From Antennarius striatus (taxonomy: Eukaryota; Chordata; Actinopteri; Lophiiformes; Antennariidae), in the NCBI RefSeq assembly GCF_040054535.1, contig NC_090785.1, positions 11,551,001-11,615,000 on the forward strand: a DNA stretch of 64,000 nt. The letters run 5' to 3'. The position numbers were made by a program, and so were the translations under genes. The first letter of the stretch is position 1. Each line of letters opens with the position of its first letter. Shown here one piece after another: positions 33,001 through 52,904 of this stretch. Below the pieces are notes generated by a model that ran no database searches, had not been told where the DNA came from, and saw nothing but the letters and a program-made list of their open reading frames with translations.

Positions 33001-34770
33001 TGCCTATTACTTATTGGCTAACCATGCTACTAAGGCTTCCCCCGGTGACTCCCCCAAACAAAAGGGCAAATGGATGAAGATGCTGTTGCTATCCTGAAGA
33101 GGAATACAACAAGACTTAAACTATCATCCGCATAGCTTTGATATGAAAAGCTGCGGGATTGTGTTTATTCAGTGTAATTGTGCGACTAATGGAGATGGCT
33201 ACTCAAATTCATCTAAATATTTACATTTACATGAATTTTAGGTTGTGTTCTTTCATCTTTGTAATATGTTCAGATGATTTTGCTGAAATGATCCAGTCCA
33301 CAATAACTGAGGAAAAAGGGACAAGTAAAAATGACACTACATGAAGGCCCTCTTGATGAAGCAAAAGAAATAACTCAATTGCATAATCCTGCAAGTAAAA
33401 CATGCACTTGAATGATTATGGATTGATGCAAGAGCTGTTTATAGGCTGTGTTTCATAAAATAATTCACAACTCAGTGAGGCAGGCTGAAGTTGAAATTCT
33501 TAATTCACCTTTTGTTGACGTGTTCCTTTAAGTGCTAACAGAACTCACAACCGTTATGTTCGGAGGGCACAAAGATCAAGAATTTACAACTCCCGTAACA
33601 CTTAGGGTCTTCTTGGAGAATTCAAATTCATTAATCTATATCGCTGAAATTATTTCATAATCTTTTTGTTAAAAAAGTATGTTTGGTACATTTACCAAAG
33701 CATTCTTTAACATTGACAAACAGTTATTGATTTAATGTCTCCCTTATAATAAATCTGAATTATTAACTCAGAACTAATTACATATCACTAACCGTCCAAA
33801 TCCATTCAAATAGGTTTGTGTTATACTGGAATTGGGATTCAGACTCATGAAAATTTCAGAATTTACTCATGTCTGAACACATCACCTATAAAGGGAGCAC
33901 AAGATACTTATCGAAGTGAATATTCAGGAGAACTGGTATCTTTGCTCCCTGCAATGTAAAATGACGTAAAATGAATGATGAACCATGTAGACCATTGAAA
34001 CTACAGAATCAGTCATACATACTTATATTTTTTTTAAAAATTGTGAATGATAAGGTCAGAAAAGCAGAGACAATCTCTCTTAGAACCAGACAGATATAAG
34101 ACAGGACACCACAGCAGATGAGGAGGTAGAAATGGTTTTCAGCAGTTCAAATTTAATACTTTGTCCCCCTTTCTCTACAGAAACCCAGGTAAAAAAAATC
34201 CCCCACTCTCATAAAATACAACAGCAGCAGTTACCAGTAAAAAAAAAGGAAAAAAAAAAAAAAAAAAGACCATTGAAGGATGAAGAGCGAGATAGGGACA
34301 CGAAGCAAAGAAAGGAAAATATGTTTTCTATATATGAGGATTGCGTCCAAAGTTCACCTTCATTCTAGATGAGGTTAGGGGCAGAGAGGAATCTGGGGAC
34401 TTGCTGTTGTGATCATTCAAAATGGAGGGGCAGAAAAAAAAAGGACCAAAAATGAGTCGACTCCAGTCCAACTAGGGGAAGGAACCAGCACTCTAAGGCA
34501 GGGATTTATTCAGGAAGGGTTTTCTCCCTCTCTGGATCAAAGAAAATCTCACTCCTCTTCAGCCTTTGTGATGTACTTTGACTTGTGTACAGATGAAATC
34601 TTATGTGCAAGTTTGTGTATGCAACAGATAAATTGGAAGGTGTGTCTGTCATATACGTATGTGGTCAATGCAGTTGCAGCTTTCACTTGCTGCAGGAGAG
34701 GTGGCATTTTTCTTTCCTTTTTTCCTTCATTCATTCGCTTTTTTTTCTCCCAAAATCAGTCCCCGACTAC
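33001..34770. other. fbxw11-etf1 intergenic region and etf1 3' UTR
   Basis: Sequence between the fbxw11 promoter and the etf1 stop codon. The part nearest 34770 should be etf1 3' UTR. A minus-strand AATAAA lies at 34505-34510, but the transcript may run further. An A-rich run occurs at about 34241-34267. No other gene was seen. Confidence 0.5.
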
Positions 34771-40227
<5,457 letters not shown>

Positions 40228-40596
40228 CTGAAGAGATATTAAAAACAAGTCAAAATCACAGATACCACAAATCTAACTGAGGTCAGTCTAATTGGGCTGA
40301 ATTTTTTCATTCTAAGTAGCTAGTACCTCTCTAGTCTAGGGGCCCAGTGTCAGATAAGGCACCTGGCCAGCGGGCTAACTGGCAGCCGCTCAGACCGCGA
40401 GGGAAAGACTTGGCTCCGGATGCCCGTGTCAGTATAGGACGGGGAGAAGAACAAGGCCTGGAGTCTTCCAGGCCCTAGCGCCCTCCCTGTTCCTATCAAA
40501 TATGACCTACTTCGTCTCTAATCTGATAGAACCCAACAGCAAACACCTCAGAAATAGACTTTATAGCCCAATTAATGGAACTGCTACAGTTCTTAC

Positions 40597-40720
40597 CTCG
40601 GACAACGCCGCTCCGCTGTCTATCTGCTGTGCTACGTCAAATCGGTGGTCTGGAGTGACGTTGCTTTCCAGACCGGTTACACTCTCCTCCACACGCTGTG
40701 CGTGGTGCTATCGATGGGGC
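40597..40720 (-). promoter_or_regulatory. etf1: Probable etf1 non-coding first exon and promoter
   Basis: The minus strand shows GTTGTCCGAG/GTAAGAA, a strong donor at 40597, about 370 bp before the acceptor at 40227. The surrounding sequence is CpG-containing (AGCGGAGCGGCG). The upper boundary is a guess. Confidence 0.55.
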
Positions 40721-40749
40721 TCACATGTGGGAGGTGGTTAAAATTCTGG

Positions 40750-41760
40750 CGTTCACTTCCTGGAAACCACATAGAAACCAATGGTAGCTCTTTGTGGATA
40801 CGCCAATCATAAATATCGGAACAACGATTGGACAGAGGGTAAAAACTTCATCGAAGGTAGGTGGACGTCCTTCTTTGTAGATAAAGGGACTGAAAGATTT
40901 GACTTAAACTTACATGTTGCACTTGAGAATGTGCTTAAAAGTAGTCCCTCTTTTCCTCATCTTCTTCTTTCTATAGTCCTTTGTAGCCAAAGGGTTAAAT
41001 TGTTCTTAGCCCTAAATATAACTACATAATTATATAATACAGTTTACAATACTGTTTTTGTAAGCGACAGTCTTTGGGCACATTGGAAGTATATTTGTCT
41101 TAATACAGTATATTCCAACGCCATCAATTGTTTTCAAATCTCTATTGTCTTCACCAAAAGTGTGTGTAAATACGAAAAAGAATTCTAAACTACATATCAA
41201 ACCACAAGTTCAACTGTTAAGAAACAATATTTTAGTCCTTATGTCAGTGTCTAAACAAAGAACAGGAGACCGTGATTTAGTTGTGTGGAATATTGTACAG
41301 AAAATTCAAGTAAACAATTACAACAGGAGTTTTTCAACTTTTCAATGTGCTATTCATGAGCCTGACAGTACACTAATCCAGTTATCTTACACATTGATGT
41401 TGAGAATTGTGGCTGAAACCTATATGTATATAGGTACATATAGATAAAGCATTTAAAAAGTTGTAATTCTTTTCCTGTTTAATGAAATATCTATTAGGTC
41501 ATTTTTGTATTAGAGTGTTTTGTTTTCAATAAATGTAATACTTTCTAGAAATGACCAACCAAGACATGATTAATAAACATTACAAGGTAAATATTAATTT
41601 TGTTGTCTCCATAGTTTTAACTATCTGTTGGTACTTGTTTCTGGTATCAGAATCAAGTTGTTTAGACACATTGAGAGTCAAACCTTTATATTGTTCTAGT
41701 TTTTAATTTATTCATCTTTATAATAAAGATAAATGAAATTTTGCTTTTCCAAGGTATGGG
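40750..41760. other. Intergenic DNA upstream of etf1
   Basis: AT-rich sequence. One open frame (about 40781-41029) has no recognisable domain. No repeat family was identified. Confidence 0.5.
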
Positions 41761-42060
41761 TCATGGGTTGTGCTGGGCTATCCCAGGGCTGGCTATAGAT
41801 GAGAAGTGGTGTACATCATAGACAAGCTGCCACTTCATCGCAGTTCCAGACGTAAAGAAATACCCAGCCACGCTCACAGTTACAGACAATTTTGGAGTGA
41901 CTATGCATGTCTTTGGTGGAGGGAGGAAGCCTGAGAACTCAGAGAGAACCCAGCTAGTCATAGAGAAAGCATGAAAACTGCACAGAAAGGCCCCAGGTGG
42001 AAACGAAGCTGGGGCCTTTTTTCTGTGAGGCATCAGCATTACCCACTGTGCCGCTGCACT
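41761..42060 (-). repeat. Dispersed repeat family H, minus copy
   Basis: The reverse complement has the family order: head GGTAATGCTGATGCC, a middle TTCCTCCCTCCACCAAAGAC followed by ATGC, and a late TGGGATAGCC motif. The same order is seen in copies at 45262, 47945, 57730 and 60605. Confidence 0.65.
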
Positions 42061-42078
42061 CCCCCTACTTTTAATTAC

Positions 42079-42352
42079 ATCCCGCTTCAAAGTGGTGATG
42101 TATTGTGATTTGTCAGTGTTTGTCCGTTCATCTGTTTGTCCGTCCGTTATTTAGTCCACCAAATATCTTCGTAACCATTGCAGATAGTAAAATTAAACAA
42201 AAAGCACATTACTCGGGCAGCAGAGGGGATTAAAATGAGATGATGACCTTGACCTTGAGAAAACTAGGTAAAATTTCAACTTTTGTACACTAAGGAACTG
42301 GATAAGATAGAAAGACGAGGGAGAAGGCCAGTGTAAGACCATAGATCAAAGA
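42079..42352 (+). repeat. Dispersed repeat family X, copy 3
   Basis: It starts CATCCCGCTTCAAAGTGGTG, as in copy 2. It ends with ATAAGATAGAAAGACGAGGG and AGACCATAGATCAAAG, matching the far ends of copies 1 and 2. Non-coding. Confidence 0.75.
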
Positions 42353-42379
42353 TGGTGCCAAATCAGCAACTTGTAAAGG

Positions 42380-42538
42380 GGATTGCGCCTTGCACAAAGG
42401 CACCTCGGTAGTGCTCGGGAGCTGACATCTCCCACTGTCAGCTGTCACTCCAGGTGGCTGGGCGAGAGCAGGAATCGAACTGCCAATCTTGTGATCACCG
42501 GACAACCCGCTCTACCGCTGAGCCACTGCCGCCCCCAA
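42380..42538 (-). mobile_element. tRNA-derived SINE, minus copy
   Basis: The reverse complement begins GGGGGCGGCAGTGGCTCAGC with a pol III A-box-like GTGGCTCAGCGG, and has a B-box-like GTTCGATTCC followed by GCTC. It matches the copies at 49489 and 62846. Confidence 0.75.
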
Positions 42539-42539
42539 T

Positions 42540-43880
42540 ATCTACAGAAAGTAATTGCCAGTTTTAATGTGAGCCTATATCACAAGTAAAATGATGAAAA
42601 ATGTATGGGGAATAGATCACGTGTCTGAAAAGTATGTCTCTTGTCTGAATACTGGTGTTCTGTTTTTCTTTTACATGATACAGCATTGAAAGATTCTGAT
42701 GCTTATACAAAATTAAACCAACTAGATGGCAGTATTGGTTAAGAAACAAAAAATGACTTTTACAGCATCTCACTAATTTGATGAACCATCTTATCAGGAA
42801 ATCAGTTGACTGCTTATTCTTTACGTATGAAGTGATTTAACATGCAAAAGACAGATCCTGTCATACTGTACTAATGTTGTCATGTACTTTGCTAGACATT
42901 GTAAAATTGTCACCGTTTTGAGAAATGTGGTGGTTACTATCAGGACAAACATCTGTTTTAACAATTATTTAAAAGGCCAAGGGTTAACTCTTTGGGATTT
43001 CCTGTCTCTGCTGAAATGGAAAAGTGGGTGACTCTTCCGTTGAAATTGCCTTCAAATCACATACCTTCAAAATATTACAGCACCAACACCAATTCAAATC
43101 CATCGCCATCTGTCAACCAGTAGACCTGCAATGATCTGTCACCTGGAAATTATGATGGCAATATGGCATGAGACAGGTCTTGATGTGCTGTAGACCAGAA
43201 TTTTGCTGACTAGCGTTCCTATGTAATTTTGTTGTCACACATGAGCATTCAGACAAGTACAGACAGAGTTTCACAGGTCTCTGAAGCTAACAAAGAAACA
43301 GCTTGCAGCAGTAAGGGACACAACTGATAGTATTCATATTTTCATCAAGACCTTAAACATAATTTTTTAAATGAAAATTGCTGAGTACATTTATTTGTTG
43401 TGACAAATCATTCTGCTTTCTATGTAGCAGAAAAACTATAAGATTTTTTTTGTGTATGGAAACCTGTCTTCTACAAAGGATGATTTACACACATCTAAAT
43501 TACAATACACATATAAAGGAAATGTAACTTCTGACTTCATCGATCACATTTATTTTACTGAAAAAAATGTGCCACACCAAGCCACATGAGAGGGGCTTTA
43601 GGATGACGGCAGGCAGGTAAAGTACAGAACATTGACACCCCAGGATAACTTTGCATGTGGCATTGATTGTTTGATAAAGCATAGGTCTTTGAGTATTGAC
43701 TACTTAGTTTACGACATATACCCATAAGAAACGCTAAATTACCAGTATATTTATCCTATATATGAATGCTTTTTCAAGAATCTCCCAGTGAGTTCTGTAA
43801 GACCAAGTGAGCTCTTTCACAACCTTTGCAAATAACGATTGCATAGTCAGTAAAACACTATGTTGTCATGATCGGGTGCA
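42540..43880. other. Intergenic DNA, nothing recognised
   Basis: AT-rich unique sequence without a supported gene or repeat family. Confidence 0.5.
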
Positions 43881-43881
43881 A

Positions 43882-43882
<1 letters not shown>

Positions 43883-43957
<75 letters not shown>
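43883..43957. repeat. (GT)n microsatellite
   Basis: An uninterrupted GT run of about 74 bp. Confidence 0.95.
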
Positions 43958-43958
<1 letters not shown>

Positions 43959-45260
43959 TATAGGCAAGTGAGGGACTTATGTAGAGTGTGGCCCAACACA
44001 GATGCCACCAGGTTCAACAGGCTGTATTTTCCCATCTGCGACCATCTGCTTAAGTAGAGTTGAAGGGAATGAGAGTTGAGTGAAGGTGGAAGGAGGAACT
44101 TTCATGGCTATTCAAGGACATATTCCTGGTTGTCATCACAGACACACGTGAGTCAAGTAAAAAGTCACAAGAAATCAGGACACTTTCCATTTAACCACTT
44201 TTGAAAAGACGCTCACAGCTATATACCATTTTTAATAGTTAGTCAGAAACAAATAGAGACAAGCAAATCAGACCTCTGTGATAACTTACTCCCTGATCAA
44301 CTGCTTTGATGCTGACATGTTAAAACTGTAATTTTTCACTTTCAACTCCAGTTGCTCTTCAGCGGGTGTAGTGCAGCACTCAACCCACTGAAGAAACATT
44401 GAAACTCCTCAAAGGGAATTAAACAACGTGTTTTCTCTGCTGACTTGCTAATCCGTGACTCAGTATGTGTCTGTCTCTGGGGCTCACATTCCCTGCCCCC
44501 CACTGAAAAAGAGGATCATAATCATCAGCACTCCAATAGCTTGCTTACGAAACTTTTGGCATCTGCCAGCCATCTGCTGTGAGTTTTTGCTTCTGGGATT
44601 GCAGTAGTGCAGGGCTTAGTCGAGAGTATTTTCATTCATTTATTTATTGTGTCTCGCAAATGCCAGAGTTGATTTTTTTTTTTCTTCACATCCCTGGTTT
44701 GCTTACTGCTCTCCAGACAGACAGAAGGAGATTTGCAAAACTATTTCCTCCTATTAATTATATTAATCAGGAATGGAGAGTTGAGGTTTTCATAAATATT
44801 AATGAGGTGAATCATACTGCAAATCCTCACAGACAGCGCAATTAGGAGTGTATCAGTGCAGTGGATTAAGACTGATAACTTCAATTTGGAGGGCAGTTCA
44901 GTCTTAATGATGTACTGAAAAGGGGTTAAACTCAAAGGTAATATGGGCAAGCTGGCCTGCCAGACCCGTCGCAGGGCATAATCCAATTGTCTCTCCTGTC
45001 TCAGGTGAGTGAGAAGTTTATTCATTAATTTCTTTCTTTTTTGTCAGCAGTCTACATTGAAGGAACAGAGATAATGTAGAAGGAATGTTGAAATAGATAC
45101 ATGTCTGTACCTAATACAGCTGTTTTAGAGAATATACTTCAATAACTAAAGCAAAAACTCATTATTATTTCAATGACTGTTCATTTTGCTCTTACAAGTA
45201 GGAGTACAATTAATAAAAGTCATTAGAAGATGAAAAACCCCTTGAAGCCATGCAAAAACA
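43958..45260. other. Intergenic unique DNA
   Basis: No gene recognised. The part at 44750-45010 is rich in homeobox-type ATTA cores (TTAATTA, ATTAATG), compatible with a regulatory element, though AT-richness alone could produce this. Confidence 0.4.
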
Positions 45261-45261
45261 T

Positions 45262-45725
<464 letters not shown>

Positions 45726-47940
45726 TGCAAAAACATTGTGCAACAAATTCATCAAGAGACAACATCCTTTCCATATTTTGTTGAGCATAGAATAAGGTGT
45801 CACATGCTATGGAGAAGAGTAACCTTCAAAGTTACCTTAAAACCATGTTTCCATGGAAATGCATCCAGTGAGCATAATTTGTCTCTAGTGCTCTGGATAC
45901 GATGAATACCCACTCAGATTACCTATAAAATTCAAGTTTCTATGGAAACAGTAAGTAAACAAACAAAAAAACAAACAATCAAACAAAAAGTTATTGAACT
46001 CGATATGTTAAAAGGCATAACTTCTTACCATGGTTTATAAACAGAACTTAGAAAAGTTGTGGTGCCTCATATTTGTATCTTGAAAGATGTGGTCCAGACA
46101 AACGTGATCAAGCACAGATGACCAGGTATATACCCCATCATTGTTATGTGAGAATAACGGAGACAGACATTTGAAGAACTGTTTAAGATAAAGTAAATGG
46201 TTACAGATTAATGCATTTAAACTTTTTTTTGTGTATAGTTTTAACATAAAACTATGCCACAAAGATTACTTGTGACAGTTTGGTTGTTATTGGCCAGAAA
46301 AATCAGGGTTTCACAACAGCAAATCCACTACATGCAGTGATTCATGCCACATGCAGCATAATAATAATAAACCACATAAACCAGTCAAATAGTAATATTA
46401 TATTGGAGTCACCACAATGATAGATTGATAGGCGGCACATGATTGGAGAAGGGGATGAAACACGAGAAAAGGATGGTGGAGGATTGATTTTCTTCACACT
46501 GCATTAATCAAATTGACCACAGAAAAGGCATTATCTGTGTAATGGATTTAATATTGCATATTAAATGGAGACAAAGGCGTGGCTGGTGAGCCAAGCTTAA
46601 TTTGATGGATGATGATCAGAATGATCAAAAGTCCAAGCAATTCGGATGAGATGTACCGCATATGTCTAACAGCATTTAAAACTTGTGTGGCTTGTGTCCA
46701 ACCTTTGTGTCGTCCTTACATTCTTCACATTCACTTTGTCCCACGGTTCTGAAATAACCTTCCTTCCATACACTCCTGACATAGAGCAGCTTTATTGTAT
46801 TTTATACTGCAAATTATTCTGCTTTGAGAACCATCATGTCATTCATCACAAACTTTGTAATTTCTTGGTTTTCTCTCCTTCACTGTGCAGAAAGACTTCT
46901 TATTCAGAAGATAGTGTTTGTTTTTATTACAACCCAACTGACATAAAAGATTTTTTAATCATAGAAGAGGATTATTCTTAATTATTTATTGCTTTTTATT
47001 GCTTAAACCTTTTTTCATTGAAATTGCTTAAACTGCATAGGTGCAAACATTATTCCGTGACAAATTGTTAAAAACTAGTAGAAATGTGCATCATGTAATT
47101 TTTCTGTAAAATAGTCAGAAAACCTTCCTAAGGCATTCTTTAATACTAATGAGTAAACAATGATGAAATGTTTTCTGAAATATAGAGCGCAGTCTTTAAC
47201 CACTGCTCCCGTCCTTAAAATATGTTACATTTACAGCTGATGGCAATGAAATACACCCATCAAAGTTATCAACAACATAATTTAATCAAATAATTGAATG
47301 AATGAAATTATTTTTTCATCTAATGTTACTTTAGGTTGAGGGTTGTAGGAAAACAAAAAACATTGCATTTATACACGTAACTTAGCATTTGAAAAAGACA
47401 AATCTATACATTTATCCAGTTCTTGTTCACTTCTTGTTTATAGTCTTCAGCATGAAGTACATGGAGATAAGAGATTCCAAAATGGAATTTAACAAAAGCA
47501 CGAGACATAAAAAAAATTTGAATGAAAAATAGGAAAGTGGTCAGTGATGTTCAATTTATTTGACAAACAAGGTTTATGACTCACTGAAGTCAGCAAAGGA
47601 TGTCAGTTTGATTTTCTCATATTCAAGGTAATATGTAATGTAGACAATCGTGAAAATATCCATATTTTCTTACTTGAGTAAAGACCATATTTATAGAGTA
47701 CTTGTATGCAAAGCACTTTACAATTTGCCATTCAACTATTCAAGCACACTTGTGGCCACATACTTGAACCATTTGCAGCAGTTTTGGGGTTCAGTATCTT
47801 GTTCAAAGACACTTCAACAAGAGGTAAGTAGAAAGCACTGAACCCAACAGTAAGTGGATGACCTGGTGCAATACTGGAGTAATTCAGCTCAGGAACAACT
47901 TCAGAACTTTTAAAACTACGGTTAATTTATGAAACACAAT
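45726..47940. other. Intergenic DNA, nothing recognised
   Basis: AT-rich unique sequence with no exon, RNA gene or repeat family that I can support. Confidence 0.5.
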
Positions 47941-47944
47941 GTAT

Positions 47945-48292
47945 TTGCTGTGGCATGGTGGCGCAGTAGGTAGCGCTGTCGCCGCACAGCAAGGCAGTTC
48001 CCGGTTTGCATCCCAGTTTGCATGTTCTCCCTGTGTCTGCATGGGTTCTGTCCAGGTTCTCCGGCTTCCTCCCACTTCCAAAAACATGCACTTCAGATTA
48101 ATTGCCGGTCTCAAATTTCCCGTAATGTGTGAGTGTGTAGCTCCGCGTGCACCGTAGTGTGTGAGTGTGTAGCTCCGCGTGCACTGACGTGGCGCCCAGA
48201 CGTTTCACCTGAATCATGCCCTATCCCAGCTGGGATAGGCTCCCTGTGACAGTGGATAAAGTGGTGTAAAGAAATTGGATGGATGGATGCAT
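47945..48292 (+). repeat. Dispersed repeat family H, plus copy
   Basis: Head GGCATGGTGGCGCAGTAGG, middle TTGCATGTTCTCCCTGTGTC and AAAACATGCACTTCAG, then CTATCCCAGCTGGGATAGG and a GGATGGATGG tail. It contains two adjacent 32-bp units (48121-48152 and 48153-48184) differing at one base. Confidence 0.85.
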
Positions 48293-48555
48293 GGATTGGC
48301 CATCAGAAGACTCATCAATTCATGACGAACAAACACATAACTAAAGAAGGTGCTATGGGTTCTTTAATAAAAAGACCCAAAGGCCTTAAATGGGACTCGT
48401 GCAGAAAAATGAAGTCAACCACATTCATCCATTCAAAATAGATATAGATACTGGATAGATACTTTTTACTTTGCATTTGTCATTTCCAATTTGTGCAACA
48501 TCTGCTGTGAGGCTCTGTATTGTCACAATTCACACATTGTGCAAGTAAACATATC

Positions 48556-48812
48556 TACACTCAACAAAAATATAAAGACAACACTAATCATGATGTCAGA
48601 TCAGCATCTTGATGTGGCACACCTGTGAGGTGGGATGGATTATCTCAGCAATGCATAAGTGCTCACTATCACACATTTAGACAGATTTGTGAACAATGTT
48701 TGAGAGAAATGGTAATATTGTGTATCTGGAATGAATTATAGATCGTTAAGTCCATCTCATGAAAAATGGGAGCAAAAACAAAAGTGTTGCATTTATATTT
48801 TTGTTGAGTGTA
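48556..48812. mobile_element. Tc1-like MITE
   Basis: Ends CACTCAACAAAAATATAAA and TTTATATTTTTGTTGAGTG are perfect inverted repeats flanked by TA on both sides, as in Tc1/mariner insertions. About 253 bp with no transposase frame. Confidence 0.9.
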
Positions 48813-49488
48813 CATGTAGTTGCTTAATATAGAAGCACAAAAGTTAAAAAATCCTCTCCAGTTCTTGCTAAAGGATGGATCACAAATGTAGACTCAACCA
48901 TTTCCTCATTCATTTGATTTATTTTTACCTTCTTTCCAATTGCAAAATAGGCCAGTCAGCACAGAAGCGTCTCCAGTTGTTTTATTTTATTTGAATTTCA
49001 CAGCGTCTTTTCAAGAAATCTCATGAGGTGGTATGTTCATTGCCTCTGCTGGTATCGACGGTATGAGAACTTTAATGAAATCCTGCAATACTTAATGCTG
49101 CTTTAATGCATCGTTTGCGCGCCTGAGATTTGAGAGAAAATCAACGGAGATTCTCCTTTTGTTAAGATAAAAAAATAAGATTTTATAAATTCTATCGTAT
49201 GACCCTGGTTTAAGATAACAATTGATCAGAATGAAAGAGATTGAACAACAATGTACTGGGTTATATATTCTAAGCTTAACGCTTTTATACCCTAAAGAGA
49301 TGAAATGTAAAAACAAGTCTTACAGAGTCTATAGCACAAAGCTCCAAAGAGACAGAATTGAACTTCATTTAAAATTCATTTAAAATCACAGGCGAATGGT
49401 ATCAAACTCCCTGAAACAATTCCAATTAGTCTTTATCTGTCACAATGGTTTTGAAGAATGTTGAATATCTGTTTTTAAACAATACAAA

Positions 49489-49650
49489 GGGGGGCAGCAG
49501 TGGCTCAGTGGTAGAGCGTGCGGTAGAGCGGGTCGTCCTATGATTCAAGTTTGGTAGTTCGATTTCCGCTCCCGCCAAAACACACTCGGAGTGTGAGCTG
49601 ACAGTGGGAGGTGTCAGCTCACCTCCAGAGCACTGTCGAGGCTGATCACC
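49489..49650 (+). mobile_element. tRNA-derived SINE, plus copy
   Basis: It has GGGGGGCAGCAGTGGCTCAG, A-box-like GTGGCTCAGTGGTAGAGCG and B-box-like AGTTCGATTTCCGC. It carries a small internal duplication of GGTAGAGCG. This is not a functional tRNA: there is no complete cloverleaf. Confidence 0.75.
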
Positions 49651-50339
49651 ATTACCAGATTACTTGAAGATGACTTATTGAGAACAACCAAACAAAAACA
49701 CAACTTTATCACCATGTCCAACAATTCTCTTTCTCCAGTGGGCAAGATTTATGTTGGCAACAGTCTGCAGTGCAATGAAGTCACAGAACTGGAAAAAGCA
49801 TCTTAACTCTTTCTGCGTTTTTGTGAATTTCTTCCTCATTCATTTTTTAAGATTCTCAAGATGGAAGATAGGCATTTCACAGATGGTAGTTGGACAGTGT
49901 AACACCAACACTGTCAGCTCCTAAAAGACTCAGTACTGAACTAAAGGGGAGAGTTAATGTTTGATAGAGAAACACCAAACTGTATTCAGCCTTCCTGGGT
50001 GACACATACAAACATATTTATGACAGTTAGTAAAAAACCACAGAACAATTTATGGCATCACAGAATGAATCCAGTGAATGTTACCATGACACACAGAGAT
50101 AGAGAAGGAAAGAAAAGAGAATAATAATGTATAGAGAAAATGAAATTTGTGTCACAAGATGTGATGTGACATTAGTTTGTTTGAAATTGACAAAATTTGC
50201 TGTTTAAACATAAAATGAAAGCCTGTTCTGTGTTAATTTAGCGACCTTGAGTTTTTGCATCCAATTGCATTGCCAAAAATCTGCTTTGTGGTAACATAAA
50301 CTCCCGGTTTCATATTGCAGAGTTAAATTAAAACATCTA

Positions 50340-50575
50340 TTCCCTCTTGGCTCCTCAGGGAGGGGTTCCAGCTTGGAGAGACCTCAGCATAGACCCAGGA
50401 CCAGGTGGAGGGATTATATCTCTCAACACTGACTTGGGAACACCTTGGGATCCCCCAGTCAGAGCTGGTGGATGTGGTCGGGGAAAGGGAATTTTGGGGC
50501 ACCCTGTTAAAGCTGCTGCCCCTGCAATCCTACTATGGATGAGCGGATGAAGATGAATGGATGGATAGAAGTTGA
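50340..50575 (+). mobile_element. LINE ORF2 C-terminal remnant with GGATGGAT tail
   Basis: The sequence GGAGAGACCTCAGCATAGAC, a GTGGAGGGATTATATCTCTC stretch, GAGCTGGTGGATGTGG and AAAGCTGCTGCCCCTGC resembles the end of a common fish LINE coding region, followed by a GGATGGATAG tail. It is degenerate with several stops. Confidence 0.65.
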
Positions 50576-51294
50576 GATAAAACCAGAATTGTTTACATAT
50601 ACTGTATTACATAAATGAGGTGCCTTTCCACTCAGGCACGACCAGACTGAATTCTCATATTTGGGCAAACATATTTTTATCGAAATAGCTGAAAAAAATA
50701 GACTATACCTGCAATAGGACCAATCTGCTGCATACTGCTCCGGCACAGCACAGCCAAAGTAAATATGTGAAAAGAACAATAACAGAAAATTCACTAATGA
50801 ATACATTCACCCAATGAATTGCCATGGACAGCAGGCTCATTAACATTTTTTGAAAACCAGGGGCTTTAATGCATTACCCAGAGATTGCCTCAGGAAATCC
50901 ATCATAACATCCATCTTCAAGGAAAACTGATTCACTGATTGTATGTAGCATTTACACGAGCCTTTGGGTGAGATTTGCAAAGAATTTTCAGTAAAGTTGT
51001 TTTCATTTACTTTGTCACAGATGTCACTTTAAAACTTTGTTTGATTGATAATTAAGTTTGTAAATTATTTTGGATATTTTGAGGAAAAAACATCACAAAT
51101 AAGCTGAGATGTAACAAAAATATTTAATAAGGAAATCATTCCTGTAAGTATTCTAAGTTCACAAATAAATATTAATATTTTAAGCTGCAGTTAATCATGA
51201 CTAATCACAAAATATTATTGTGATTAAAATCGTGGTGTGGCCTATTAAAAATGGACCCATGAGAGATTTACATGGGTCGATTTTTGTTGCTTCA

Positions 51295-51540
<246 letters not shown>

Positions 51541-52181
51541 AACATAATAATGAGTGCGTGCTGTAAATACACAAAATTTTAGGAATATGCAGAATGTCAC
51601 GTACAGATAAGGACATTGTGAAGAAGGTTGTGGATTCTGTATCTGAAAAAGTTCTAGATGGAAAATAAAGATATGTGCTGAGAGAAAATTGCAGTAAATC
51701 TCTATTCCAACAGTCAGCAGCCATGTGAAGAGATGAAGATGTGTTTATGTGACTCTTGTTTTGAAAGGACTTGGTTTGTTTTCCTGTGGAGAGTTTTCCT
51801 TGCTTTCTGTTGCAAGTTGGATGTGGCTGGGCAATCGAGGGACAGCACATCATCTACCTCCACATCTGCCACCTATCTGTCATCAACACTCTTCTTCTTA
51901 TTCTCGTCCAACCTCTTCCCCGACGTGAGTTGATAGTAGTACAGCTCACTTGTGTCTCCTCGACGCTTTTGTCTGCTCCAGCGCCCAGACTTGCTTTTGT
52001 ATCCTGTTCCAGAACTTCTGATCCCAGACTCTGGAGTTTAGCTCTATCCGTGTTGTTACATCCTTTACTAGCTGCTAGCTTGTCCACAACAAAATTATTT
52101 TATTATTATTATTTTATTACACCTTTCTTTGGCCTCAGCTCCACTTTTGGGTCCTCTCTTTGTGCTTGTTGATTACGATTT

Positions 52182-52865
<684 letters not shown>

Positions 52866-52904
52866 AGTAGAATTTACAGGAGAATTATCGTAGGACACAC
52901 AGTT

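Noticed and set aside
40781..41029. 82-codon frame upstream of etf1 (MVALCGYANHKYR...)
   Set aside because: I considered a THAP-like fragment, but the spacing of Cys and His residues does not fit and there are no exon borders.
49489..49575. tRNA gene
   Set aside because: A- and B-box-like motifs are present, but the arms do not form a cloverleaf and related copies with long bodies occur at 42380 and 62846, so it is a SINE head.
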